Shown: positions 7,625-15,744 of the stretch, piece by piece
Position numbering within the stretch: the stretch's first letter is position 1
How the letters are laid out: the number at the start of each line of letters is the position of its first letter
Origin: Brachybacterium phenoliresistens
Lineage (GTDB): Bacteria; Actinomycetota; Actinomycetes; Actinomycetales; Dermabacteraceae
Length of the DNA stretch: 64,000 nucleotides
Assembly: GCF_000576425.1 (NCBI RefSeq)
Contig: NZ_KK070000.1
Coordinates: 1-64,000 of the forward strand
Direction of reading: 5' to 3'
Notes under the pieces: model-generated
Seen by the model: the letters and a program-made list of their open reading frames with translations, nothing else
Databases searched by the model: none
What the model was told of the DNA's origin: nothing
Position numbers and translations under genes: made by a program

Positions 7625-9174
7625 GCGTCGGCGGCGATCCGGGCGATCGCCGCGAGCGGGATGTCGATCCACCCGGGCCGATGCCGCAGCTCGTACAGCG
7701 CCTCGTAGACCGCCTTGTCCGCCTCGAAGGCCGTGAGCTGGTCGTGCACGGCCTCGGCATCCCAGCCGGCCCGGGCGCAGTACCCGTCCCAGAACGCCTC
7801 GCGCGCCCGGCCGCTCCAGGCGGAGGCGTCCGCATCGTGCTCCCGCCGCACCGTCGCGCTCACGTAGTCGACGCTGCGCAGCATGCCGGCGACGTCGCGC
7901 AGAGGGCTGTCCACGGCGCAGCGCTCCTCGAGGGAGCGCAGCGGCTCGCCCTCGAAGTCCAGCAGGATCCACCCGCGGTCGGGGACCGCGAGGACCTGGC
8001 CCAGGTGGTAGTCCCCGTGGATGCGCTGCAGCAGCGGCCAGTCGCCGCTCCCGGCCCGGTCGATGATGCGCTGCAGCTCCGCCTCGTAGCGGGCCACCTG
8101 CGCCACGGCGGCCGCCACCGTGCGCAGCCGCTCGCGCATGGCCTGCAGGACCGCCGCGCGCGCCGCGTCATCGGCCGGAGCCGTGGGCAGCTCGCGGGCC
8201 AGATCCCGATGCACCTCGGCGGTCGCCTCGCCGAGCTCCCGCGCGGCGGCGGAGAAGTCCTCCCCGCGGCGGGCCTGCTCCAGCGCGACCCGCCAGGCGT
8301 CCTGCACCCCGGGCAGGAACTGCTGGGCGAACAGGGAGTGCGCCGTCCCGGCGGCGGGGCCCGGGACGGCCCCGGCCGGTGCGTCCTCCCGGCCGGCCGC
8401 CGGATCGGCCCCCGGCGCGAGGTCCGCACGCACCGCCCCGACCATGGGAGCGATGCGTGCGCTGCCGGCGGCGTCCAGCGCCCCCTGCACCTCCACATCG
8501 GGGTTCGCGCCGTCCTGCAGCACGCGGAAGAGCTTGAGGATCAGCGCGGCAGAGCCCTCGACGTCGAAGATCATCGACGTGTTGGACTGCTCCCCGCCCA
8601 GCAGGCGGGAGGACTGGACCGCGCCGCCGATCCGGTCCTCGCGCACCGCCTCGGGGCGCAGGAGCAGGCCGCCGGCGCCGGCGGGGCCGGGGCGCGTCAG
8701 CAGCGCCAGCAGGGCGCGGCGGCCCGCGTCCTCGCAGGTCGCATCGACCGCGCGCACGGTGCGTCCCTCCCACGGCACCTCGCCGATGACGGCGTCGGCC
8801 TCGTCCCCGGCCGTCTCCGCGGCGTCGCGGTCCCGCAGCAGGATCGGCACCTGGTAGTCCCGTGCGCCGCCGGATCCCTCCGCCCGGCTGCGCAGCACGA
8901 CCATCAGGGCCAGGGGATCGGCCAGGGCGTCCCGCTCGGCATCGGGCACGAGCAGGGACCAGGCGCGGATCTCGAGGCGCGGCACGTCCTCGCCCTCGCG
9001 CACGTACCAGCGGCGCTGCGGGAGCCAGGCGGCCAGATCGGGAAGCAGCGCCTCGAGGATCCCGGCGATCGGATCGGGGCCGCGGTGCGCGGACGGCGCC
9101 CCGCCCGTGCCCGCGGCGCGCGCAGGGACCGAGGGATCGGCGCCGGCCGCCGGTGGGGGAGTGGTCGCGTCCAT
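7618..9174 (-). CDS. mak: Maltokinase-like aminoglycoside-phosphotransferase-fold kinase
   Basis: This 518-residue protein has the two-part layout of maltokinase (Mak/Pep2). An N-terminal cap domain (about residues 30-200) contains LAAWLPQRRWYVRE. It is followed by a eukaryotic-kinase-like phosphotransferase domain with the Brenner motif HGDYHLGQ and a metal-binding LLDFEGEP. Maltokinase phosphorylates maltose to maltose-1-phosphate for the GlgE alpha-glucan pathway; the usual partners TreS, GlgE and GlgB are not in the window. About 30 residues of Ala/Gly/Pro extension precede the cap domain, and another low-complexity insert lies near residue 260. The ATG at 9174 follows a TATCCT hexamer (9181-9186) by six bases, divergent from the next gene. 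Confidence 0.85.
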   Translation of the reverse strand: MDATTPPPAAGADPSVPARAAGTGGAPSAHRGPDPIAGILEALLPDLAAWLPQRRWYVREGEDVPRLEIRAWSLLVPDAERDALADPLALMVVLRSRAEGSGGARDYQVPILLRDRDAAETAGDEADAVIGEVPWEGRTVRAVDATCEDAGRRALLALLTRPGPAGAGGLLLRPEAVREDRIGGAVQSSRLLGGEQSNTSMIFDVEGSAALILKLFRVLQDGANPDVEVQGALDAAGSARIAPMVGAVRADLAPGADPAAGREDAPAGAVPGPAAGTAHSLFAQQFLPGVQDAWRVALEQARRGEDFSAAARELGEATAEVHRDLARELPTAPADDAARAAVLQAMRERLRTVAAAVAQVARYEAELQRIIDRAGSGDWPLLQRIHGDYHLGQVLAVPDRGWILLDFEGEPLRSLEERCAVDSPLRDVAGMLRSVDYVSATVRREHDADASAWSGRAREAFWDGYCARAGWDAEAVHDQLTAFEADKAVYEALYELRHRPGWIDIPLAAIARIAADAR

Positions 9175-9267
9175 CGGCCCAGGATAGTGGTCTGGGGCAC
9201 ACCGCGCGCGCGATGCCCGGGAGGTCCGCGCCCGGCTCCTGCCGAGGCCCCCTGGTACTGTGACGGC

Positions 9268-11247
9268 GTGCCGTACGCCCCTCGTGAGACCCCCCGGAGC
9301 GGCGGCCGGCGCAGGACGCGCGCGGCCGCGGCCACCTTCGCGGCAGGGCTCGCCCTGGGCCCGATGATGATCGCCGCCCCGGCGGCGGCGCTCGGCGAGG
9401 ACGGCCCCTTCGAGCTCCCCCTGACCACGTCCGAGATCACCGTCGCCCCGGCCACGGAGACCCGGGTGGACATCGCCGCCTTCGTGGAGGACTCCGCGGA
9501 GCCCGAGCTCGACCTCGGCTCGACCCGGCTCGAGATCCCGCAGGACGCCCCGGCCGATGCCCGCGAGCGCATGACCCTGTCCGAGGACGGGCGGCGTCTG
9601 GAGATCGCCGGCGAGGGGACCTGGAGCATCCAGGGCACCCAGATCGTCTACCTCCCCGCCCCCGGCTCGCCCGGCGCGGCGACACCGGTCGCCCTCACCA
9701 TCGGTTCGGTGCACGAGACCCGGTCCGAGCCGGCCGAGCTGACCGTCGCCGCCCCCGACTCCGTGGTCCAGCGGGTGCGCGCCAGCGCCGGCCAGTCCGT
9801 GACCGTCCATCTCCTCGAGCAGGACCCGCAGCTCGTCGCCGGACAGCAGGAGCTGCTGCTGGAGGGCCTGCCGAACGGGTCGACCGTCACCAGCGACGGC
9901 ACCCGGCTGGTGGTGCCCCAGCAGGGCAGCTGGCAGCTGTCGGAGGACCGCCTCTCGCTCACCTTCACGCCGGTGCGCTCGAAGCTGGGGAGCCAGCCCA
10001 CCCCGGTGCGCTACGCCTCCTACGACGAGAGCGGCCAGCCGGCCCGCGCCGGGACGGTCACGGTGATGACCCCGGTCATCCCGGACACGTATCGTTCGGC
10101 GCCGTTCGGCGATCCGATCGTCTTCAACCTCGCCGAGGGGATGCAGAACGTCAGCGCCTCGACCCTCGAGCTCGCGCTCCCGACGGACGAGCCCGGCGCC
10201 ATCGAGCTCTCCGAGGACCGCACCGAGGCCGTCGTCCCCGACCAGGGCGTGTGGCGCCTGGACCGGAGCGCGGGGACGGTGACCTTCACCCCGGACAGCC
10301 GCGAGGTGACCGTCGCCGCCCCGATGGGGGTCATCGGAGGCGACGGCGAGGGGGCGACCTCCTCGCGCGCCCTGCTGGACCCGGGCTATCCGGTCATGGC
10401 CGATCTCACCGCGGCCGGGGTCCACGGCTCGCCCGTCGTCTTCGATCTGGCCGACCAGCCCGGGCGCGATGTGCGGGCCGATGCGATCACCTTCACGGCG
10501 CCGATCCCCGAGGGCGCGACGCTCGCCGCGGACGCCCGGAGCCTGCGGGTGCCGGGGGAGGGGACCTGGGCCTACGACGTCGACGCGAAGACGGTCACGT
10601 TCACCCCGGCGACCGCCGAGCCGGGGCTGGTGGTCACGCCGGTCACGATCGAGTCGCCGAGCGTCTACTCCGACAACGCCACGACCTCGACCCTGACCGT
10701 GCAGTACGCGAGCAGCGTGCCGACGATCCGCGCCGACGACGCCCGCACGCCCCCCGGCACCCCTGTCACCGCGGACGTCCTGGCCAACGACACGCCGGGC
10801 GCCGTGGGGCAGCCCCTGGACCCCGCCTCGCTGCGGCTGCGCTCCCTGGACGCCGTCAACCTCGAGGAGCTGGAGAACTGGACGGGCAGCCGCCTGGAGA
10901 TCCCCGACGAGGGCGTCTTCACGATCGGGAACGACGGCGTGCTGAGCTTCCAGCCGGCCGCGGGCTTCGTGGGGACGACGCCCCGCATCGACTACCTCGT
11001 CACCGATTCGGCGGGCGTCGTCTCCCGCGGCACCTTCGCCGTCGAGGTCGATCCCGAGGCCGAGTCCGGCGCGGCCACCCCGCAGGACACCGCCGGGATC
11101 AACACGGTCCTGGCGGGGCTGCTCCCCGGTGCCGCGTCCACCGCCGTCGTCTTCGGCGCGGTGGTCGGGCTGACCCTGTTCGCGGGCGGGACCATGCTCT
11201 GGATCGGCACCCGCATGGAGATCGACCGCCGGACCTGGAAGGACTGA
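9268..11247 (+). CDS. CshA-type fibril-repeat surface protein
   Basis: This 659-residue exported protein starts with an Arg-rich n-region and a hydrophobic stretch ending AAPAAALG near residue 45. It has five copies of a beta-repeat centred on [VI]P-x2-G-x-[WF] followed about 10 residues later by F-x-P, at roughly residues 112, 215, 321, 426 and 544; this pattern matches CshA-type fibril repeats. The last unit also contains the cadherin-like ADVLANDTPG motif. A single helix near residues 627-650 and a short basic tail anchor it; no LPxTG motif is visible. It is probably an adhesin or stalk-like cell-surface protein. The GTG start sits six bases after TACTGT (9256-9261). Confidence 0.8.
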   Translation: MPYAPRETPRSGGRRRTRAAAATFAAGLALGPMMIAAPAAALGEDGPFELPLTTSEITVAPATETRVDIAAFVEDSAEPELDLGSTRLEIPQDAPADARERMTLSEDGRRLEIAGEGTWSIQGTQIVYLPAPGSPGAATPVALTIGSVHETRSEPAELTVAAPDSVVQRVRASAGQSVTVHLLEQDPQLVAGQQELLLEGLPNGSTVTSDGTRLVVPQQGSWQLSEDRLSLTFTPVRSKLGSQPTPVRYASYDESGQPARAGTVTVMTPVIPDTYRSAPFGDPIVFNLAEGMQNVSASTLELALPTDEPGAIELSEDRTEAVVPDQGVWRLDRSAGTVTFTPDSREVTVAAPMGVIGGDGEGATSSRALLDPGYPVMADLTAAGVHGSPVVFDLADQPGRDVRADAITFTAPIPEGATLAADARSLRVPGEGTWAYDVDAKTVTFTPATAEPGLVVTPVTIESPSVYSDNATTSTLTVQYASSVPTIRADDARTPPGTPVTADVLANDTPGAVGQPLDPASLRLRSLDAVNLEELENWTGSRLEIPDEGVFTIGNDGVLSFQPAAGFVGTTPRIDYLVTDSAGVVSRGTFAVEVDPEAESGAATPQDTAGINTVLAGLLPGAASTAVVFGAVVGLTLFAGGTMLWIGTRMEIDRRTWKD

Positions 11248-11312
11248 CCCCGCCTGCCGGAGCCGCGCGCGGGTCGTGCAGGGCCGTGCCGCCGGCGCTC
11301 ACGGCGCGTCGC

Positions 11313-11897
11313 TCAGGCGCATCCCTCGGGCGGCGTGACCGGCTCGGCCAGGGCGGCGGTGGCGGCGTCGGCCGGGCGCAGGCCCGCCCATCCCTCGCCG
11401 ATGAGCAGACGCACCTCCGTGCCGGAGAGGTCCGCCTCCTGCAGCACCGCGCCGTCGACCTGCGCGGCGACCGAGGCGGCCGCGAGGTAGCCCTCCGGGC
11501 CGTACTGGACCGTCGCCGGGCCCTCGGCATCGGAGGTGTTCCCGGCGGTGCCGGTGACGTAGCCGCGCGCGGCGAGCTCATCGGTCACGGTGCCGGCCAG
11601 GCCCCGGGTGTCCGTCCCGTTGAGCACCGTCACCTGCACATCGGCGGGCGCGGCGGGGGCGGCGCCGGGGGCGGGGCAGCCCTCCGGCGCCGCGGAGGTC
11701 GCGGCGACGGTCGGCTCCTCGGGCCCGCGCAGCTGCATCAGGGCGAAGGCCACCGAGCCGACCAGCAGGATGACCAGCAGCGAGAAGGTGACGAGCTGGG
11801 TGATCCGCACGCGTCGCAGCCGCTTCTCCCGCAGGGTGCGACGGCGGACGTCCTGGCCGGAGCGGCCGTAGGGGTGGGCGTCGTGATGGTTCGACAT
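11313..11897 (-). CDS. LytR C-terminal domain membrane protein
   Basis: This 194-residue protein has a basic cytoplasmic start, one transmembrane helix (about residues 33-54, ITQLVTFSLLVILLVGSVAF), an Ala/Pro-rich linker, and an extracytoplasmic LytR_C domain beginning VQVTVLNGTDTRGLA. LytR_C domains accompany LCP wall-polymer ligases, but here the catalytic LCP domain is absent, so only a wall-associated accessory role can be inferred. The ATG lies two bases after the stop codon of the hexosaminidase gene, so the two are probably co-transcribed. Confidence 0.85.
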   Translation of the reverse strand: MSNHHDAHPYGRSGQDVRRRTLREKRLRRVRITQLVTFSLLVILLVGSVAFALMQLRGPEEPTVAATSAAPEGCPAPGAAPAAPADVQVTVLNGTDTRGLAGTVTDELAARGYVTGTAGNTSDAEGPATVQYGPEGYLAAASVAAQVDGAVLQEADLSGTEVRLLIGEGWAGLRPADAATAALAEPVTPPEGCA

Positions 11898-11899
11898 GC

Positions 11900-13309
11900 T
11901 CAGTCCAGCGGGCGGTAGGCGATGCCGAAGGCGTCCAGGCGCGGCAGGTGCCCGCGCAGCCGCTCCTCGAACTCCTCGTAGCTCTGGCGGGGGGAGCCCC
12001 AGGCGCGCTCGGCGAGGGCGCACACCCGCGGGAAGGCCATGTACTCCAGGTGCTCGGGGGTGGAGATGTACTCCGTCCACAGCTGCCCCTGGATGCCGAG
12101 CACCAGCGAGGCGCCGTCGGCCTGCGCCTTCTCCGGGACGAGCTCGGCCTCGTAGACGTCCTCGACGGTGGTCCTGCCGCCGATGGCGAGCGGCTCCAGG
12201 TCCGGGTCGTCCTGGTAGTGGTCGAAGTAGAGGACGTCGGAGGTCGCCACGATCGTCTGGAAGCCGCGGCCCACGGACTCGACCACGCCGCGGGGCCGGC
12301 GCCAGTTCATGACCACGGTGTCGTCGGGCAGATGGGACTCGAGGACCTCGTCCCAGCCGATGATCCGCTTGCCGCGCTCGGCGAGGACCTCGGCCGCGAA
12401 GGCGGTGAAGCGCCCCTGGATCTCGGAGACGCGGGTCAGTCCCCACTCGGTCATGCGGGTGCGGGCCGCCGTGGAGCGCTCCCATTCGGTGCGCGGGCAC
12501 TCGTCGCCGCCGATGTGCACGTAGGGGGCGGGGAAGATCTCGGCGACCTGCAGGAGGACGTCGCGCACGAAGGCGAAGACCTCGTCGGAGACCCCGAGGA
12601 CGTGGTCGGAGATGCCCCAGACCTCCCGCACGCCGACCTGGACGGAGGGGGTGTTGCCGAGCTCCGGGTAGGCGGCGATCGCGGCCTGCATGTGCCCGGG
12701 GAGGTCGATCTCGGGCACGATCATCACGCCGCGGCGGCGGGCGTACTCGACCAGACCGCGCAGCTCCTCCTGGGTGTAGAAGCCCTCGTGCGGGGTCTCG
12801 TCGAAGGTGAACTCCTCGGGATCGCCGGACATGTGCCCCTGCAGCGTCCGCTCGCGCCGAGCGCCGACCTCGGTCAGGCGCGGGTAGCCCTTGATCTCGA
12901 CGCGCCAGCCCTGGTCGTCGGTGAGGTGCAGATGCAGGACGTTCAGGCGGTGCAGGGCGAGGGCGTCGATCATCTTCTCGAGCTGGGGGATCCCGAAGAA
13001 GTGCCGGGCGACGTCCAGGTGCAGGCCGCGCCAGGCATGGCGCGGGAAGTCGTGGATGCTCACGCAGGGGATCGGGCCGTCGCTGCCCGCGACGATCTGC
13101 GCGAAGGTGTTGCGACCGTCGGCAAGGGCGGCCTCGCTGCCGGCGGTGAGGGCCGCGCCCTGAGGGGAGATCGCGAGGGTGTACTCGGTGCGGGGGAGGT
13201 CCTCGGACAGGCCCACCGAGAGCTCCTCCCACGGATCCGCCGGGTCCCAGACGCCGGAGGACCAGCTGACGTGCTGGGGAAGGGGCACGAGGCTCAGAGG
13301 TGCCGACAT
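11900..13309 (-). CDS. Beta-N-acetylhexosaminidase, GH20
   Basis: This 469-residue protein is a family 20 glycoside hydrolase. A short N-terminal beta domain leads into the TIM barrel at RHAWRGLHLDVARHF, followed by LHLTDDQGWR. The catalytic Asp-Glu pair is in YVHIGGDECPR (about residue 268), and later Trp-containing subsite motifs (IGWDEVLE, VVMNWR) are present. It removes terminal N-acetylhexosamine residues from chitin or wall-derived oligosaccharides by substrate-assisted catalysis. No signal peptide is visible, so a cytoplasmic role in recycling imported fragments is likely. The ATG at 13309 has a good AGGAG site just upstream. Confidence 0.93.
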   Translation of the reverse strand: MSAPLSLVPLPQHVSWSSGVWDPADPWEELSVGLSEDLPRTEYTLAISPQGAALTAGSEAALADGRNTFAQIVAGSDGPIPCVSIHDFPRHAWRGLHLDVARHFFGIPQLEKMIDALALHRLNVLHLHLTDDQGWRVEIKGYPRLTEVGARRERTLQGHMSGDPEEFTFDETPHEGFYTQEELRGLVEYARRRGVMIVPEIDLPGHMQAAIAAYPELGNTPSVQVGVREVWGISDHVLGVSDEVFAFVRDVLLQVAEIFPAPYVHIGGDECPRTEWERSTAARTRMTEWGLTRVSEIQGRFTAFAAEVLAERGKRIIGWDEVLESHLPDDTVVMNWRRPRGVVESVGRGFQTIVATSDVLYFDHYQDDPDLEPLAIGGRTTVEDVYEAELVPEKAQADGASLVLGIQGQLWTEYISTPEHLEYMAFPRVCALAERAWGSPRQSYEEFEERLRGHLPRLDAFGIAYRPLD

Positions 13310-13464
13310 GTCATCACTCCTGGAGGACGCCGCTGTGATCTGGGTCGCCGACCATCCTTCCACACTCCCGCCGCCGGTGAGGACGGTGTCGCAGGTCGGG
13401 CCGGGGCCGGCGGCGGCGCCGGGCCGCACGGCACGGAAGGCTCGGAAGGCCCGGGCGCGGACAT

Positions 13465-13504
13465 GACGAGGGCCCGACCGGCATCCGCCGATCGGGCCCT
13501 CGTC
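13465..13504 (-). terminator. Intrinsic terminator of the NlpC/P60 gene
   Basis: A perfect 13-bp inverted repeat (GACGAGGGCCCGA at 13465-13477, TCGGGCCCTCGTC at 13492-13504) with a 14-base loop lies 73 bases past the NlpC/P60 stop codon. The remaining sequence between 13310 and 13576 carries the ribosome site of the GH20 gene and nothing else recognisable. Confidence 0.85.
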
Positions 13505-13576
13505 CACGGGTCCTGCTCCTTCCCGGTGATGCTGTCGCATCGAGCAGGGGCCGTGGTCCTGCGTGCGTGCTCCGCG

Positions 13577-15025
13577 TCAGCGGTAGGTCACGTACACGTG
13601 CGGGGAGTTCCAGATGTCGCGCTGGACGACGCGACCCTTCGAGTTGCCGGCATCGATGATCTGGCCGTTGCCGATGTAGATGCCGATGTGGCCCCAGTTG
13701 CCCGAGGAGAACGCGACGAGATCGCCGGGCTTGGCCTCCGACTTGGGGATGATGCGGCCGCCGTAGACCTGGTTGCGGGCCACCCGGGGCACCTCGATGC
13801 CGTGGGCGTTGTAGACCAGCTTGACCAGGCCCGAGCAGTCCATGCCCGAGGACGACGCGCCGCCCCACACGTAGGGCGTGCCGAGGTAGGACTTGGCCTG
13901 CGCGACCATGGTCTTGCTGTTGAACCCGGAGGCCTGCGTGCTGCCGGTGGACCGCGCGGGGACGTCCTCGGCGCTGGAGTTGACCAGGACGTCCCAGGTG
14001 CGGGGGCCGACGACGCCGTCGCGCGAGATGCCGGCGTTGGACTGCAGGGCACGCACCGACGCCCGCGTCGCCGGGCCGAAGCGCCCGTCCTCGGGGATGT
14101 CGGCCCCGCGGTCGTTGAGGCGGGCCTGCAGGTACGTCACGGCGGCGCCGCGGTCGCCGTAGCGCAGCACGGTGCCGACATAGGACGAGCCGCCGGAGTC
14201 CGGCGAGGTCGCGGGAGCGGAGCTCTTCGCCTTCGCCGGGACCTCGTCCGCCCCGGTGTTGAACAGGATGTCCCAGGTGACGGGCCCGACGACCCCGTCC
14301 ACGCCGACCCCGCCGTTGCTCTGGAGGGTGCGCACGGCGCTGCGCGTGGCGGGGCCGAACCTCCCGTCCACCGGGATCCCGGCGCCGCGGTCGTTCAGCC
14401 GCGCCTGCAGGAAGGAGACGGCCTCGCCGCGGGAGCCGTAGCGCAGCACCTGAGGGGCGTAGCGCGCCTCGTCGGAGCCGACGGAGGAGGTCGAGGCGGC
14501 CGCGGGCTCGGTGGTGCGCGGGGCGGGCGCCGCCTCGGGCAGCACGGCCGGCACCTCCTCGGCCGAGGTGTTGACCAGGAGGTCCCAGGTGGAGGGGCCG
14601 ACGGCGCCGTCGACGGTCACGCCGCCGTTGGTCTGCACGGCCTCGACCGCCTTGCGGGTGGCCACGTTGTAGTAGCCGTCCACGGGGAGACCGGCGCCGC
14701 GGTCGTTCAGGCGGTTCTGCAGGTAGGTGATCGCGTCGCCGCGGGCACCCGGGCGCAGCACGAGCGCGGTGTACGTGTCGATCTCCCGCTGGACCTCGGG
14801 GGAGAACTCGGTGGGCGCGATCGGGGCGCCCGGCGCGAGGGCCGAGAGCTCGACCGGGGCGAGCGCCTCGGCCTCCGGGATGGCCACGAGCGAGCCGGTG
14901 GCGGTGACCGCGCCGAGGACGGCGACGCCGCCGACCCCGCGGCCCACGGGCGCCGCGATCCCCCGGTAGTTCACCACCGCTCGGCCCGGGGCCCTGTGCG
15001 TGGCACGTGAAGGAGCTTGGAACAT
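13577..15025 (-). CDS. Secreted NlpC/P60 peptidoglycan hydrolase with three PG-binding domains
   Basis: This 482-residue protein has a signal-like N-terminus and three repeated PG_binding_1 modules at about residues 88-155, 195-262 and 285-352. Each module has the pattern LRxGxRGxAVxxLQxRLNDRGA and ends in VGPxTWDxL. A C-terminal NlpC/P60 domain carries the catalytic Cys in MDCSGLV (about residue 395) and His in GHIGIYIG (about 446). It should cut the peptide stems of peptidoglycan, probably at the D-Glu-diaminoacid bond. The linkers repeat an ADEVPA/AEEVPA segment. A sigma-70-like promoter about 290 bases upstream implies a long leader. Confidence 0.93.
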   Translation of the reverse strand: MFQAPSRATHRAPGRAVVNYRGIAAPVGRGVGGVAVLGAVTATGSLVAIPEAEALAPVELSALAPGAPIAPTEFSPEVQREIDTYTALVLRPGARGDAITYLQNRLNDRGAGLPVDGYYNVATRKAVEAVQTNGGVTVDGAVGPSTWDLLVNTSAEEVPAVLPEAAPAPRTTEPAAASTSSVGSDEARYAPQVLRYGSRGEAVSFLQARLNDRGAGIPVDGRFGPATRSAVRTLQSNGGVGVDGVVGPVTWDILFNTGADEVPAKAKSSAPATSPDSGGSSYVGTVLRYGDRGAAVTYLQARLNDRGADIPEDGRFGPATRASVRALQSNAGISRDGVVGPRTWDVLVNSSAEDVPARSTGSTQASGFNSKTMVAQAKSYLGTPYVWGGASSSGMDCSGLVKLVYNAHGIEVPRVARNQVYGGRIIPKSEAKPGDLVAFSSGNWGHIGIYIGNGQIIDAGNSKGRVVQRDIWNSPHVYVTYR

Positions 15026-15317
15026 GGCGGTCGTCTCTTTCTCCTCGCCTCGCCGGAGGCTCGCACGGGAGACGGATCTCCCGCCTCGCGCACAGCGCCC
15101 GTCCCCAGGGGAAAGTGAGGAAGTGACCGGAATGGGGACGGAGCGGCGACCACACCGGACGGCGCCCCAGTCCTGGCGGCACCACCGACACTCTAGGGTT
15201 CTGGCCTGTGCGCCTGTCGCCTGGCTTTACGCGGGCTTGCGGGCAGCTTTGCCCAACTTTTACCAAGAATGAGGGATGTGCGGGGTGTTGTTCCGTGCTC
15301 TTTTCGAACCTCTGTGT
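15026..15317 (-). promoter_or_regulatory. Long structured 5' leader of the NlpC/P60 gene (unidentified)
   Basis: Between the predicted promoter and the ATG lie about 285 untranslated bases. Read on the minus strand they contain the 5-bp hairpin GGGCA-AAGC-TGCCC (near 15245-15260), several GCC/GGC-paired segments downstream of it, and GCCTC-CGGC-GAGGC close to the start codon. Actinobacterial wall-hydrolase genes often carry the c-di-AMP (ydaO) riboswitch here, but its conserved CCGAAUCC and GGGGUGAA segments are not found. This is therefore only a candidate regulatory RNA. Confidence 0.35.
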
Positions 15318-15347
15318 TAGTTACACGGCTGTTATTCCCCGATGTCA
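15318..15347 (-). promoter_or_regulatory. Predicted promoter of the NlpC/P60 gene
   Basis: On the minus strand TGACAT (15342-15347) and TAACTA (15318-15323) are separated by 18 bases, a good match to -35 and -10 elements of the vegetative sigma factor. It lies in a locally AT-richer stretch, which is rare in this window. Confidence 0.6.
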
Positions 15348-15470
15348 CGTCCCCCTGGCTCCCCGGTCCTCCCCGGTGCCGCATCGGCGCGAGCCCCTCA
15401 TCGCCCCTGCTCCCGGCGCGCGACGACCCTGCCGTCCTCGCAGATCCCCGATCCGCCCCCGCCCCGGGGG

Positions 15471-15523
15471 CGATCACCGCAGTGCGCCGCGGTCCCCGTC
15501 GAGCAGGACGATAGCGGTGATCG
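15471..15523. repeat. 10-bp inverted repeat between the NlpC promoter and tRNA-Pro
   Basis: CGATCACCGC (15471-15480) and GCGGTGATCG (15514-15523) are exact reverse complements separated by 33 bases. No gene is visible in 15348-15557. The element could be a regulator-binding region or part of a transcript from the tRNA side. Confidence 0.45.
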
Positions 15524-15557
15524 CACGCGGTCGTCCACAGAAACCGTCCACGGAAGC

Positions 15558-15594
15558 GGAAACGCGGCACCATCCGTGGATGATGCCGCGTTCC
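15558..15594 (-). terminator. Terminator downstream of tRNA-Pro
   Basis: GGAAACGCGGCA (15558-15569) pairs with TGCCGCGTTCC (15584-15594) with one bulged A and a 14-base loop, ten bases beyond the 3' end of the tRNA. Confidence 0.7.
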
Positions 15595-15602
15595 CGGCCG
15601 GC

Positions 15603-15678
<76 letters not shown>

Positions 15679-15744
15679 CCTGGTGATCCACCGAAGTGCC
15701 TCACCGACGTGAAACTCTACCCCGACCAGGGGCGTGGTGCGAAC

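Noticed and set aside
15026-15317. c-di-AMP (ydaO) or c-di-GMP (GEMM) riboswitch in the NlpC/P60 leader
   Set aside because: The conserved CCGAAUCC, GGGGUGAA and GACAGCUAACCUCG segments of ydaO are absent, and the GGGCAAA...GUAAAGCC segments do not fold into the GEMM core. Retained only as an unidentified structured leader.
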